From contig NZ_JAPDIA010000009.1 of NCBI RefSeq assembly GCF_029525575.1, positions 434,001-498,000 of the forward strand: a stretch of DNA of 64,000 nucleotides. Reading direction: 5' to 3'. Shown here piece by piece: positions 48,597 to 60,398 of the stretch. How positions within the stretch are numbered: position 1 is the first letter of the stretch; each line of letters starts with the position of its first letter. Origin of the DNA: Cohnella rhizosphaerae (GTDB lineage: Bacteria > Bacillota > Bacilli > Paenibacillales > Paenibacillaceae). Below the pieces are notes generated by a model, which was not told where the DNA came from, made no database searches, and saw only the letters and a program-made list of their open reading frames with translations. The position numbers and the translations under genes were made by a program.

Positions 48597-51500
48597 ATGA
48601 GGTTTATACGAATGCAAAAACGGCACTCGATGCTGCGCGTGTTAGTCGTGCTGGCCCTGCTACTCGGCAGCGTGCTGCCTGGCGGAGTGCCGCGGTCGGC
48701 GATGGCCGGGGATCCGCCGGAGGAAACGATGGCACCGCCGGAGGACGTAAGGAATCTGGACTGGAGCTTGATCGATTACAATCGCGTGCAGCTGCAATGG
48801 GAGAAGCCGTTGCTGCCCGACAGTGCAGAGGAAGATCCGAATATCGAGAAATACGAGATTTACGAAGCGGGGTCCAATGCGGTGTTCGCGGAAACGCTGG
48901 ATACGCATGTCGTCATCGGCGACCTGGCTGAAAAGCGAATTTACAGATTCATCGTCAAGGCCGTGAATGCGGAAGGCGAACGATCCTCGGGCGAAACAAC
49001 GTATCCGGGCACGTCTCCTCAATACTCGGCCGAATTGGCGTCAGCCTCCATCGGAAGCGGAGACGAGCGCATGATGGATTTAAGCGCGGACGGATCTACG
49101 CTGCTGCTAGCTAACGGCGCGGGGTCCTCCATCTATGAATTCAAGACGGCGACAGGCGTTCTGCGCGCCCTCCCATTGACGCAAGACGGGGAACCGCTCA
49201 ACGCGTCGATCAACGGGCTGTCCGTCAGCGGAGACGGTTCGGCGATCGTTTTTGCCACGGCATCCGATAATTTGAAAGGAATTCCGCAGCCGGGCGGCGA
49301 GAAAACCGTTTACGTATACGATGTCCGCAGCGACACGCTGCAAGCGATCAGCCAGCCGGGTGCGAGAAGTACCGAACCTTCGATCAGCGCAGACGGCAAT
49401 CGTATCGTCTACGATGAAGCCTCCCAGATTTATCTCTACGAGCGGCAGTCGAATACGCGTATTCTCGTGAGCGCCAATACGGCGTCGCTGCCGAGCGACG
49501 ATCTCAACTACCGCCCCGTGATCAGCGCGGACGGCAAGTATATTGCTTACTACTCCTCCGCATCGGATCTCGCGGGCGTTCCGGCGGACGGTCCGGAGCA
49601 GACGCTGGTCGTTTACGATGTTGATTCGCACGCCGTAGACAGCTATTCGCAGGAGGCAAGCAGGTATAATCAGCTCGCGATTAGCGATGACGGCTCAAGG
49701 ATTGCCTTCACGGCGCGGTACGGAGGATTCGCGAAGCCATTCGTGTACGACAGGACCACAGGCGAGACCAAGTATCTCAACAACGATCGTCCCCAATCGG
49801 AAGACAAAAATAAATCGTATTTGAACATTTCCATCAGCGGAGACGGACGTACGGTGGCGGCGGATCTACTGCACCACGACAAGGCGCCCGGCCAAGCCAG
49901 CGCTTTCGGCGAACGTTTCGACCTGACCGAAAACCAGGACGGAGGCATCGTCGTCGCGAAGGCTTCGCAAACGTTCAATCCCGCATATACGACGGCTCGC
50001 AATACGCTCGATCGCGACGGAAAAAAATTGTATCTCCTGAACGTGACAACGCTGTACGTCGAGTGCAGCGAGACGTGCGATGCAGGCGAGCCTGGCGGTC
50101 ATATTCAAACGGTGTCCTGGAGCGTGCCGGGCGACGCTTGGGCAGGCGACGAGCTGAAGCAGGGAGCGACAATGAGCTTGCAGGCAATCGGCCAGCCGAG
50201 CCTAGCGCTCGAGGCTATCGTCGACTATAGCCTGCTGTCCGAAGCGGGGCCGCCCGAGAAAAAACAGGCGGTCGTCCCGCTGAGCGAAGATGCGCAGGCT
50301 GCGGGCATCTATCGCGCACAATGGCAGCCGCCTTCTGGAACGAGCGCAGTCGACAAGCTGTCCGCGAGGGAGAAAGACGCAGGCGAAGCTGTCTCCGCGC
50401 CCGGGCTGCCCGTACGGATTGCAGGTATGCTGCGCGTCGCGATTTCCGGAAAGGAAGGACTTCCGGAGGCGATGACGCTGACGGCTACTCATGAGGGCAA
50501 AGCCCCCCGTATCGGCGACGATTCGTCCCGGCGCGCAGTCATACGACCTCCCGCTCGCTGCGGGAGCGGCCTATGCCGTCAAATTGTCGGCGGAGACCGA
50601 GGGCGGAGAAGAGATCGTGCTTGCTTCGGACGCCGGCATTCAGGTGACGGGGGGCGCAGTGACGCAGCTTGCGCTAACGCCGACGCTGCCGGCAACGTTG
50701 CAGGTCAAGGTCGAACTATTCGGCGAGCCTACGCAAGAACTTAAGGTCATATTTAAGAAAGACGGCAGCGACGAGCCGGTGGCCGAGGTCAAGCCGGACG
50801 GGAGCGGGATCGCGACGCTTCCCGGCAGCCACCTGGCAGGCGAGGCCTTCAAAGTGTCGATCGCCGTTCCGGCCGGTTATGTCGCAGGCGGGGAGCAACG
50901 TATCGTACTGAAGCTCGGTGCGAATGCTTTGCGCTTCACCGTAAAGAAAGAAGACGCGGCAGTACGTGATCTCTTCATGACCTACGCGAAAGTGATAGCC
51001 GGAACAACATATGAATCGCTGCCCGTGCAGGACAGCGACGCGACGCTTGTCGTAGAATCGGACCCCGGCCAGCAATTGGCCGCGGACGTCGGCTACTGGT
51101 TCTGGGAGAACCAAGATGACGCCGAGCCGGTCAAGCGGACGGCGCGCATCGCGCTCGCCGAGCGGGAAGGGAGCGGCAGATACGAGGGCAGCTTCCGGAT
51201 CGTCGCCGGCATATCCAGAATCGAATCGGCTCGCGTCATCTATAACGGGCATGCCGTCGACAGGGACTATGCGATCGGGAAAAATGTCGCCGGCAGAATG
51301 ACCTTTCGAATGCCCGAGCCTGAGCAGCCGCTGACGGGCTGGGAATCGGCCGCGGTGGGAAGCTGGTTGAAGGTCGCCTATTTCAAGGACAGATACATGA
51401 ATTATTCCGCGAACGGCATTCTCGGAGATGACCTGGCGCTTACTTTCGACGTACCGTTTTCCGGCATCGAGTATGCGGCGACACTGATGCCCAAGAGCGG

Positions 51501-54500
51501 CTCGGCGCTCTCCATTCTGCAATTTAACGCCAAGCAAACAGGCTATGGGCGCACCGACTTAATAGATATTCCTGCAGCCTACTTTGTATCGCTGGCAGCA
51601 GTTCTGCGATTTGAAGACGGCGCGGAGGGCGGGGCGAAGTATTGGTTGGAAGATCCGGCCGGCGCTGTCGTAAGCGAAGGAACCGCTTGGATCGGCCGGG
51701 ACAGCACGCTTAGACTGCCGCTCAAGCTGTCCTCGGGCGGAACCTACCGGCTGAAGCTGGTGCCGAACGATCCGGCTTATCAACCTGCCGAGCAGCCGAT
51801 CCTCATGGATCGCCTCAACGTCGCGGCGAGCGTGACGCTAAGTCCGAAGCCGCTCGGGAAGCTCGAGGGCGTCGTAAAGGGCAAGGACGGCAAGGCAGCG
51901 GCAGACGCCCAGATCGTAGCCGAGCTGCTGGACGACGGCAAGAGCAAGCTTTTCTATGCGAGGACGAATGCTTCAGGCGCTTATTCGCTGCAGCTGCCGG
52001 AAGGTCAAATTCTGATTCGCGCGATCGCGACATCGTCCGTTCAGGGCTATCAGAGCCAACAGGAGTCCGTCCGGATCGCCGCGGGCAAGACAGCGCAAAA
52101 AGCGCTTCAGATTCTGGATTTTGCCGATGTGGGCGTGAAGCTGTACACGCTGCAGCCGGGCGGCACCTGGCAGGGACCGATACCGATCGACGCATTCGTC
52201 GCAGGCGCATATAAATTATCATCCGACCGCATCATTCAATCGCTGCAATCCCGCATGATCCTGCGCGCGCTGCCGGGTGAGACCGTGCAGATCTGCGCGG
52301 ACGGCCGGGATCTGAACCTGTCCGCCGAATGCAAAGCGGTCAAGATCGGCGAGGACGGCAAGGCCGAAGTCGAGCTCCGTCTTAAAAACGAAACCTCCAA
52401 AGCCGCGGTCCGACTGCTCGGCGCGGACGGACAGCCGCTGACAAGCGCCTTCGTGGAACTGCTCAACGGCGAAGGTCAATATATACCTAACATTAATTAT
52501 AATCTTGCGCCAGGCGAAGAACGCGGCATCCTGACGCTGCAGGGCTCGGGCAGCTATAAAGCGACCTTCTACGCGAACGGCGGCTTTGCAGAAGTTTCAT
52601 TCAGCACCTCGCAAGGAGAGACGACCGACCTGGGCGCGGTCGTGCTGCAGCCGTACGGCGCGTTCGCGAGCGGCAAAGTCAAGCAGGCTGTCACCGTGTC
52701 CGATTCGAAGGTGGCGCCCGGCAGCACGACGACGCTGCGCGTTCTCTATCAGAATTACTATGCGCAGTCGTTCGCCGCCGAGGATGCGGAGATCGTCGTC
52801 GCGCTGCCGGCGGGCGCCGAGCCTGTCGAAGGCACGGCAGTCGTGGCAGGCAAGGCGGCTTCCTATAGCGTAGAAGGACGGAATCTGATCCTGCCGGTCG
52901 GCACAGTGGCGGACAACAAGCAGCAGAGCGCGCAAGTCAAGCTTCGGTTTGACGAAGCGGTGGGCAACGAGCCCGCGCTCCAGGCTTCCATTCGCTACAA
53001 GATGAAGGGCGAGCAGTCAAGCGAGATGTTGGGCATGGCCGTGCTGTCCAAGGTTCGCGTCTCGCTCAGGGCGCCGGCGCTGACGGTCAAGCGCCAGCTG
53101 TCGCTCGGCGGTTCGGCGCCTGCGGGAGCCGCCGTAACGATTTACGACGGCAGGAACCCGATCGGCACCGCCACGGCCAATAAAGACGGTATATGGTGGG
53201 CTGACTCGACGCTGACCGGAAGTGACGGCGTCTATATGGAGCATAGACTAAGCGTTGAGGCCGACGACGGTACAGGGGCGCGAGTCTCCGGCGAAGAGGC
53301 CGTCGTCGTCTACGATCCGAACGATCCAGGTCTGGTATCGATGACGATTTTGTCGAATCACAAGGAAGTAACCTTTAACGTTGAAGGCGGCGTCGCGGTA
53401 TTTCCGCTCTCCGTCGTTACCAACGCGCCGATCGCTTACCGCCTGAATTTCAGGGATCCGGAGCGGGTGTACGACGTTCGCGTGCAGAACGGAGATACGC
53501 TGTCGCAGGCGGCAAAGGGAGCCGACGGCGTATACCGGGGCGTGATGCCCTTCTCGAAGAGCTTCGGTCAAGTGTGGATCGACTACCGGACGAAGAGCGA
53601 TTCGGCCGAGCTGGCCGCCCGTCCGGCGATTACCGAGGAGGAGCTGCGGAATTCGCTGCCGGCGGCGCTGCGGGACATCGCGGTGTCGAGAGTCACCAAT
53701 GCGGGAGAAGTGACGCCGGGCGGAGAGCGGATGCCGGAAGGCGCATTCGAAGCCGACGTGCGGGTCGCGGAAGGCGTCACGTCCACGATTCGGGGGAACG
53801 TTCGAATCGGTTGCCTATACGGTAAGCGACAAGGATCTGGCTTGGCAAGCGCGTACGGGCTTATCCGTTTTCAACTTCAAGGAGAGCCATACAGAGCTTA
53901 AGGACGGATCGCTGCAGACGACCGTCAGCTTCGTAATGCCGGCCGCTTCTGCTGCGGCCCGCGGAATTCAGGGCGTCTCGATAGGAGGCATCGGGATCAC
54001 GCTGAACGGGCTGATCAAGTTTGGAGATGCCGGCTTTAAAGGCTGGTCTGCTGCTAAAGCGGGGCAGGATTCGCTGAAGAACTATCGGCGTGCCCAAGAT
54101 CTGCTGCAGGCTGCGGAAGCGATATGCGATCCCCAGGCGAGAGAATATTATTCGGAGTTTGCGCGGGAAGCACTGTTCGACGTAAAAGCCCACTATATGG
54201 CGTCTTTGACGCTGAAGGCGATCAAAAACTTCGGTAAGATCGATAAAGGGCCTGGGGTGCTGTTCAGCGCCGCGAGCGAGTATGCGTCCGTGACGTTCAA
54301 GGAAGTCGAAAACAACGAGATGGACGAACTCGAAGCGCATATCAAGCAGTATTCATGCAAGCTGAAGCCTTACCCGCCGACCGATCGCAAGGATCCGCCG
54401 GCGGCGTCGCCCAAGTACATCTGGGATCCGAGCGGTTACGTCTACGAAGGCATGCCGTCCAATCGCGTAGAAGGCGCGACCGCTACGGTGATGGAGCTGG

Positions 54501-56644
54501 TCGGCGACGCTTGGACCGTATGGGACAGCGCGTGGTACGGACAGGAAAACCCGCAGTCGACGGACCGTGAGGGAAGGTACGGCTGGGACGTGCCGGAGGG
54601 CAAGTGGAAGGTTCGTTACGAGAAGGATGGCTACGAGACGGCGTACAGCGATGCACTAGACGTACCGCCGCCTCAGCTCGAGGTCAACGTGCCGATCGTC
54701 TCCTACGCGGCGCCGGAGGTGCAGTCCGTGCGTCCGGCACCGGGCGGAGCCGGCGTGACCGTATACTTCGCCAAGCCGGTGAACGTCGAGTCGCTTGAGG
54801 ATGCGTTCACGCTGAAGGATGCGGCAGCGGCGGATGTCGCGGGAACGGTCAAAGCCAAAGATGTCTATACGGACAAAGACGGATTGGCGCTCACGATGGA
54901 GGCCGAATTCGTTCCCGATGCCGCGCTTCGTGTCGGCGACAGCTATACGCTGACGGTGCTCGGCACGGTACAGAGTTATGCGCGCGTACCGATGGGCGAG
55001 GATGAGACAGCGACATTTAAGGTGGAAGCTTCCGACATGACGCCGCCTGCCGATGTCACAGCTCTTGAAGGCGGAATGACGGACGAAGGCGCCGTGCTGA
55101 CATGGGGCGATCCGTCCGACAAGGATCTTGCCGCCGTGAACATTTACTGGAAAAAGGCTGCGGACGCTGCGTACGGCCATCCTGTCACGGTGTCCGCCGG
55201 AACGATGTGGGGAGCCGTCCCCGGTCTTGACGCGGACGCCGAGTACGAATTCAAGGTTGCTGCGGTAGACGAGGCAGGCAATGAAGCGCGCGGCGTCGCA
55301 TTCGACTGGACGCCGCAGGGCGGCGCGGACTTAACGGCGCCGCTGCCGGTCTCCGCATTGGCGGCAAAAGCGCAAGGGGACGGTGCGATCCGGCTGACTT
55401 GGACGGATTCGTCGTCCGTCGATCTGGCAAAGCTGCGCATCGAATGGCGAATCTCCGGTTCACAAGACAAATACGCGACGGCCGAGGTGGAGAAGGGCAA
55501 AGGCGAGTTTACGGCTAACGGCCTGAAGCCGCTCACCGAATATGAGCTTCGCGTAATTGCGGTTGACGCTTCGGGGGAATGAATCGAAGCCCGTCGGCGC
55601 GTCGGCCTCGACCGGCGCGTCCGGACCGAGCGACGGACCGGTAGGCTCGGGGGCGGCGGTCCGACGGATCCGAACGAAGAGAGCGGCGATCTCGGAGAAG
55701 CGGGCGCGAGCCTGAGCTTCTTCGGCGGCAACTTCAAGCTGCAGCTGCCTGGCAGCGGCGGCGCGGCCGGCGCCGCCAAAAAGGTGACGGTATCGAAGGC
55801 GCTTAATTCGCCGGCACCGGCGGACACGCATCTTCGGCTGCTGTCGGACGTCTATGCCTGGAAGCTTGAAGCGGGCAGCCGATTGTCAGCCGCCGTCAAG
55901 CTGACGATCGCGTACGATGCGGCGCGGCTGGACGGAGCGGATCCGCGCAAGCTGGGGGTGTACCGTCAGGATGCCGCCGATAAGACGCGTTGGACCTATG
56001 TCGGCGGCGTCGTGGACCGCGCGGCAGGCTCGGTGGAGGCGGATGTATCGGAGCCGGGCGCCTACGCAGTGCTGATAGCCGAGTACAAGTTCGGCGATCT
56101 GGCGAATCATTGGAGCCGCGAAGATGTCGAAGCGCTGGCGTCGCGCGGAATCGTGACCGGCGATCCGGACGGTTCGTTCCGTCCGAACGGGAAGATCACG
56201 CGGGCGGAATTCGTGAAGCTTTTGCTGCCGGTTTTTGCGAACCGGGCGGGAGCGAATCAGGGAGCCTCCGGAACGTTTGCCGATGTACCGCAGGACGCCT
56301 GGTATGGAGAAGCCGTATCGATCGCGACGACGGCAGCCATCGTGCAGGGCGCGGGCGGCAAGTTCAGGCCGACCGATCCGGTCACGCGCGAAGAGATGGC
56401 CGTCATGCTGTATCGGGCGCTCGGGATCGTCACGGACGATCTGGATCCCGAGAAGCTGCTGAGCGTATTTAACGACGGCGCTAAAGTGTCGGGCTGGGCG
56501 AGGATGCAGGTTGCCTATGCCGTCAAGGCAGGGCTGCTCAAGGGCAGCGGCGGCAGGCTGAATCCGGGCGCTGCCGCCACGCGAGCCGAGGCGGCAACCG
56601 TGCTGCTCCGCGTTCTGGAAGCGCAAGGAAAGATAGAGAAATAA
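48597..56644 (+). CDS. giant SLH surface protein (about 2681 aa), frameshifted
   Basis: About 2681 aa after correction. ATG 48597 is seven bases after GGAGG; signal peptide LRVLVVLALLLGSVLPGGVP, cleavage at AMA. Order: an Fn3 domain, a PD40/TolB-like beta-propeller (DGSAIVFATASDN, SADGNRIVYDEASQ, SADGKYIAYYSSASD), several carboxypeptidase-regulatory-like beta-sandwiches (GVVKGKDGKAAADAQIVAEL), a DUF11-like section near 52700, a helical segment near 54000, two Fn3 domains (55030-55590), a Gly/Ser linker and three SLH domains to the stop. Breaks: C6 at 50503, G5 at 53792, and compensating shifts at G5 55573 (extra base) and G5 55649 (missing base). The function is likely surface scaffolding or adhesion. 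Confidence 0.85.
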
Positions 56645-56670
56645 CAATAGGTCAAGGTTAAATAAGAAAC

Positions 56671-56703
56671 CGCTCCTTCTGTCATGCGCATGACGAAGGA
56701 GCG
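56671..56703. terminator. hairpin overlapping the second 76-bp repeat
   Basis: CGCTCCTTC-T-GTCATGC pairs with GCATGAC-GAAGGAGCG, a 16-bp stem with one bulged T. There is no T run on the + strand, but on the minus strand GGTTTCTTATTT follows. The stem contains GTCATG/CATGAC, the same inverted half-sites as in the 76-bp repeat that begins at its right foot. Confidence 0.6.
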
Positions 56704-56776
56704 AAGTCATGACCGGCATGACAAAACCGATGACGGCTGTTCACTAGTGGGATCGGCCGCTAAAACTTACGCTAGA
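56701..56776 (+). repeat. 76-bp direct repeat, copy 2 (upstream of the cupin gene)
   Basis: Second copy of 48488-48563, one mismatch (T for C). It ends 35 bases before the cupin start, so both copies sit at the same distance from a downstream start codon. Confidence 0.9.
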
Positions 56777-56811
56777 ATCAGCTGTTATCGCCAAATAAGG
56801 AGAATGATCCT

Positions 56812-57459
56812 ATGTCAGCAACGCAAACGCAACGTACGATTCGCAATCCCCAGATCGGCGACGAGGTCACCTTTCTGGAGACCGCGCAGGAATCGGGCGG
56901 CGCTTACGAATGGGTGGAGGTCCGCCTTCAGCCCGGGGGCGGCACGCCCTTGCACTACCACACGACGTTCGAGGAGGAGTTCGAAGCGATCGAGGGCAGG
57001 CTGTCGCTCGATTGCGACGGCAAGACGCTGCTGCTTGAACCGGGCCAGAAGGCGGTAGCGCCGCTGGGATCGAAGCATCGCTTTTACAACCAGGAGAAGA
57101 CGGAGATCGCGTTCCGCGTGAAGATACTGCCGGCGCGCAGCTTCGAGAAGTTCCTGCGCATGCAGTACGGCCTGGCGCGGGACGGCAGAACCGGCGCGAA
57201 CGGCATGCCGAAAAGCATGCTGGAGCTGGCCGTGGTGATCCGGATGGGCGAGAGCTATCTCATCGGTCCGCCGGTCTGGTTACAGAAGGGCATGTTCGGT
57301 CTGCTGTACCGGATCGCGCGTTGGCGCGGCATTGAGCGGAGGCTGCTGGATGCGTACTGTCCGAAGTCCGGGGCGAAGAAGGGATCGGGCGAGCGGTATG
57401 CGGGGGGTATCCTGAAGCGTAGTTACGAAGTCGGAAAATCGGATGCCCGGCACCCCTAA
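56812..57459 (+). CDS. cupin domain protein
   Basis: 215 aa. ATG 56812 follows AAGGAGA. The N-terminal 100 aa form a cupin barrel: VRLQPGGGTPLHYHTTFEEE and FEAIEGRLSLDCDGKTLLLE with the H-x-H and E metal ligands, then PLGSKHRFYNQEKTE. The C-terminal half is helical with two hydrophobic stretches (SMLELAVVIRM, GMFGLLYRIARW). The reaction is unknown. Its upstream region carries a 76-bp sequence shared with the giant SLH gene, so the two may be coregulated. Confidence 0.85.
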   Translation: MSATQTQRTIRNPQIGDEVTFLETAQESGGAYEWVEVRLQPGGGTPLHYHTTFEEEFEAIEGRLSLDCDGKTLLLEPGQKAVAPLGSKHRFYNQEKTEIAFRVKILPARSFEKFLRMQYGLARDGRTGANGMPKSMLELAVVIRMGESYLIGPPVWLQKGMFGLLYRIARWRGIERRLLDAYCPKSGAKKGSGERYAGGILKRSYEVGKSDARHP

Positions 57460-57568
57460 ACGACGCCGCGATCGCGATTGGAAGCGGGGGCTGACCGGGA
57501 TCGCGCGGCCTTGGTGCTGACCGGGGCTGAAGCGATCGGCAAAGTTTTAAAGAAATCCTAAACAGCAA

Positions 57569-57610
57569 ACGACGAACCCCGAACCTGTAGCAGGTCGGGG
57601 TTCGTTTTAT
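57569..57610 (+). terminator. terminator of the cupin gene
   Basis: CGAACCCCGAACCTG pairs, with one bulge, with CAGGTCGGGGTTCG around a 3-nt loop and is followed by TTTTAT. Confidence 0.85.
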
Positions 57611-57646
57611 ATGCAATGGTTCGGTCAGCCCAATCTGATCAGGTAC

Positions 57647-57830
57647 TTTCCAGCGAAAGTACGTTGTCTACGTTGCTACGTACGTGCGCCTAAATGCTTT
57701 CCCATGACAGCACTTCGACTACGTTGCTCCGTCCGCGTACCCAAGTAATTTCCAGCGACAGCACTTCGCCTGCATTGCTTCGACCGAGCGCTAATGTGCT
57801 TCTGAATGACTGCGTTTCGGCCCCGGCCGC
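57647..57830. repeat. degenerate 51-bp tandem repeat, about 3.5 units
   Basis: TTTCCAGCGA, TTTCCCATGA, TTTCCAGCGA and TTCTGAATGA begin at 57647, 57698, 57749 and 57800, exact 51-bp steps, each followed by (A)GnACnTCGnCTnCnTTGCT. Copies are far more diverged than in the large arrays. It lies after the cupin terminator and before a co-directional gene. Confidence 0.8.
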
Positions 57831-57902
57831 GAAGCCCGATTAGGAAGTCCGGCGCCCTTTTGGTAAAATAAGCGGATAATTCCGATGTCCAAGGAGACTG
57901 CG

Positions 57903-58478
57903 ATGAAGCTCGGATTCGATATCGACGATACGCTCATCCGTTTGCGGGAGCATGCTTTTCGTCTCTACAACAAGAAGCTGGGCAGACAGGTCGACATCGC
58001 CAAGCTGCATGCGCTCGCGTGCATTCCGATCCACGAAGCGTTCGGCATGACGCCCGAGGAGGGCAAGCGGATGTGGGACGAACTGCGCGAACAGATCTAC
58101 TTCAGCGATTGCCCGCCTTATCCGGGCGCCGTCGAGGCGCTAAGCGAGCTGGACAGGCTGGGGCACGAGATATATTACATTACGGCCAGAGGCCAGGGGC
58201 ATTGCGACCGCACGCTGGCATGGCTGAAGGCAGCGGGCTTTCCCGTACGTCCGGGCAGATTCTACTGCGGCATGGGCGACGCGGAAAAAATCCACGTGAT
58301 TCGCGAGCTCTCCCTCGACTATTATTTCGACGACAAGCCTGTCGTGCTGGACACTTTGGCCGAGCTCCGCATGCAAGTTTACGTGCGCGACCAACCGTAC
58401 AATCGGCATGTGACGTTGCCACGTATCGTTTCGTGGGACGAATTGTTTAAGCTATTAAGCATGGATCCGCCTAAATAA
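57903..58478 (+). CDS. HAD-superfamily 5'-nucleotidase-like protein
   Basis: 191 aa. ATG 57903 is six bases after AAGGAG; the ATG at 57885 precedes that site. HAD motif I is GFDIDDTLI (Asp6, Asp8), motif II is YYITARGQ, motif III is near EKIHVIRELS and motif IV is YYFDDKP, as in the NT5C/YqfW-like putative nucleotidases. It probably dephosphorylates a small phosphometabolite in the cytoplasm; the substrate is not known. Confidence 0.88.
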   Translation: MKLGFDIDDTLIRLREHAFRLYNKKLGRQVDIAKLHALACIPIHEAFGMTPEEGKRMWDELREQIYFSDCPPYPGAVEALSELDRLGHEIYYITARGQGHCDRTLAWLKAAGFPVRPGRFYCGMGDAEKIHVIRELSLDYYFDDKPVVLDTLAELRMQVYVRDQPYNRHVTLPRIVSWDELFKLLSMDPPK

Positions 58479-58586
58479 TTGCCGGGCAGCGACGCAATGT
58501 AAGAAGTCTGGCTGCGGGCAGCGCGGCGGTCAAGCATGAACGACGATGGATAGTTGGCGGGGCTGCGGGCGATGCTGCGGCTCCGT

Positions 58587-60216
58587 TCAGTGCTGGGCTG
58601 CGTAAGCTTCAGCCTCCAGTGCGGGATCCATGCGTTCCCGGCTCATAAGGAGCGCGGCGGCGAGCGCCAGCACGGCCGGGAGGAGGCTCCATAAAAAAGG
58701 TCGTCGAGATGGAGGACGAGAGCCCGTCGGTGACCGTGGCCAGGAGATCGCGCGGAATGTGCGCGCGGGCCGCGGGTTCCATGAGCGCATGCGGGTCGCT
58801 CAGGTCGAGGCCGCCAAGGCTGCCCGTGCCTGCGCCTGCGCCTCCGTTCGTTGCTGCGCCGGCTAACGAACCGGCTCCCGTGTCGCCGGCCGTCGCAGCC
58901 GTACCGTCTGCGGTCGCGCCTCCGGCAAGCGCGCCGCCCAGCGCCTCCGACAGCCTGCGGGCCATCGCGTGACTCTGAATGATGCCGAACACCGTGATGC
59001 CGAGCGTCATGCCCAGCGAGCGGAGAAAGTTCAGCGTAGAGCTGGCGGAGCCGCGCTTGTTCGCCGGCAGGGCGTGGATGGCGGCATTGCCGAGCACGGA
59101 GAAGGTCGCGCCGACGCCGAGTCCGACGAGCACCATGTAGACCGTGACGATCCAGCGCGGCGTGTCCGCGGTCAGCGTCGTCAGGAGCGCGATACCGACG
59201 ACAAGAATGACGACGTTCGGGATGAGAATCGTGCGGTAGGAAAGCTTGTTCAGCAGGCTGCCGCCGAGCGTCGCGGTGACGACCGTGCCAAGCATCATCG
59301 GCAGCAGCACCATCCCCGAGTTCGTGGCGGAGCCGCCCAGAACGCCTTGCATGTAAATGGGAATGTAGACGGACGCGGTAATGAAGGCGGCGCCGCTCAG
59401 CATGGCCAGCGCATTGCTCGTCGCGTACAATCTGCTGCGGAACATCGCGAACGAGATGATCGGTTCGGCGGCGCGCCGCTCCGCCCATACGAAGAGTAGC
59501 GCGAGCGCGGCGGCGCCGGCGAACAAGCCGACGATTTCCGCGGAGTCCCAAGCGAACGTCTTGCCGCCGAGCTCCATGGCGAATACGAGGCAGACGATGG
59601 TGCCGACGAGCGAGGCCGCGCCGGTCCAATCGATGACCTGGCGCTCGTGCTGCGCCGACTCTTTGTAGAAGAAGGCGATCATCGCGAACGCGATCAGTCC
59701 GAGCGGCAGATTGATGTAGAAGATCCAGTTCCACCCGATATGATCCGTAATATAGGCGCCGAGCAGCGGTCCGAAGATGCTGGAGAGGCCGAATACGGCG
59801 CCGAACAGGCCGCCCAGCTTGCCGCGGCTCTCCGGCGGCACGGCGTCGAACATGATCGTAAACGCGATCGGCACGAGCGCGCCCGCTCCGATCCCCTGGA
59901 CGGCCCGGAACAGGCTGAGCTGAAGGATCGAATCCGCCGTGCCGCAGAGGGCGGAGCCGATCATGAAGCAGACGACGCCGAAAACGAAGAAGCGCTTGCG
60001 ACCGTACATATCCGACAGCTTGCCGAAGATCGGCATGCCCGCCATTTCCGCGACCATGTAGGCCGACGTTACCCATACGAATTTGTCGAGACCGCCGAGC
60101 TCGCCGATGATGGAGCCCATGGCCGTCGCGGTGATGGAGTTGTCCATCGAGGCCATCAGAATGGAGAGCAAGAGCCCTGCGATCACGATGCCGGTATTTT
60201 GCGTTGTTCGTACCAC
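58587..60216 (-). CDS. DHA2-type MFS drug exporter, 14 TM, frameshifted
   Basis: About 542 aa after correction. GTG 60216 is preferred, with AGGA about nine bases upstream; the ATG at 60225 lies within that site. EmrB/QacA features: ILMASMDNSITATAMGSI, the loop motif GKLSDMYGRKRFF, RAVQGIGAGALVPIAF and motif C GLSSIFGPLLGAYITDHIGW. A6 at 58693-58698 breaks the frame; with one base removed the end reads TTFLWSLLPAVLALAAALLM as the last TM. The loop before this TM is a Gly/Ala/Thr-rich expansion of about 45 aa, longer than usual. It should export toxic compounds by proton antiport. Confidence 0.9.
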
Positions 60217-60398
60217 TCGAATCATTCCTTTGCGCTGGTTTGGTTCTGTTCGTTCTCGCTGTCTGTACTCATTGTATGGGAGCGTCCTTGACAACAGTCT
60301 GTCAGTATTCGCGAGTTTTCCGTTTACGCAAGGACGAATTTGTAAGATGATAAGAGGAATGGTTTTTAAATAGACAGACTACAGGATGGGGAGCTGGC

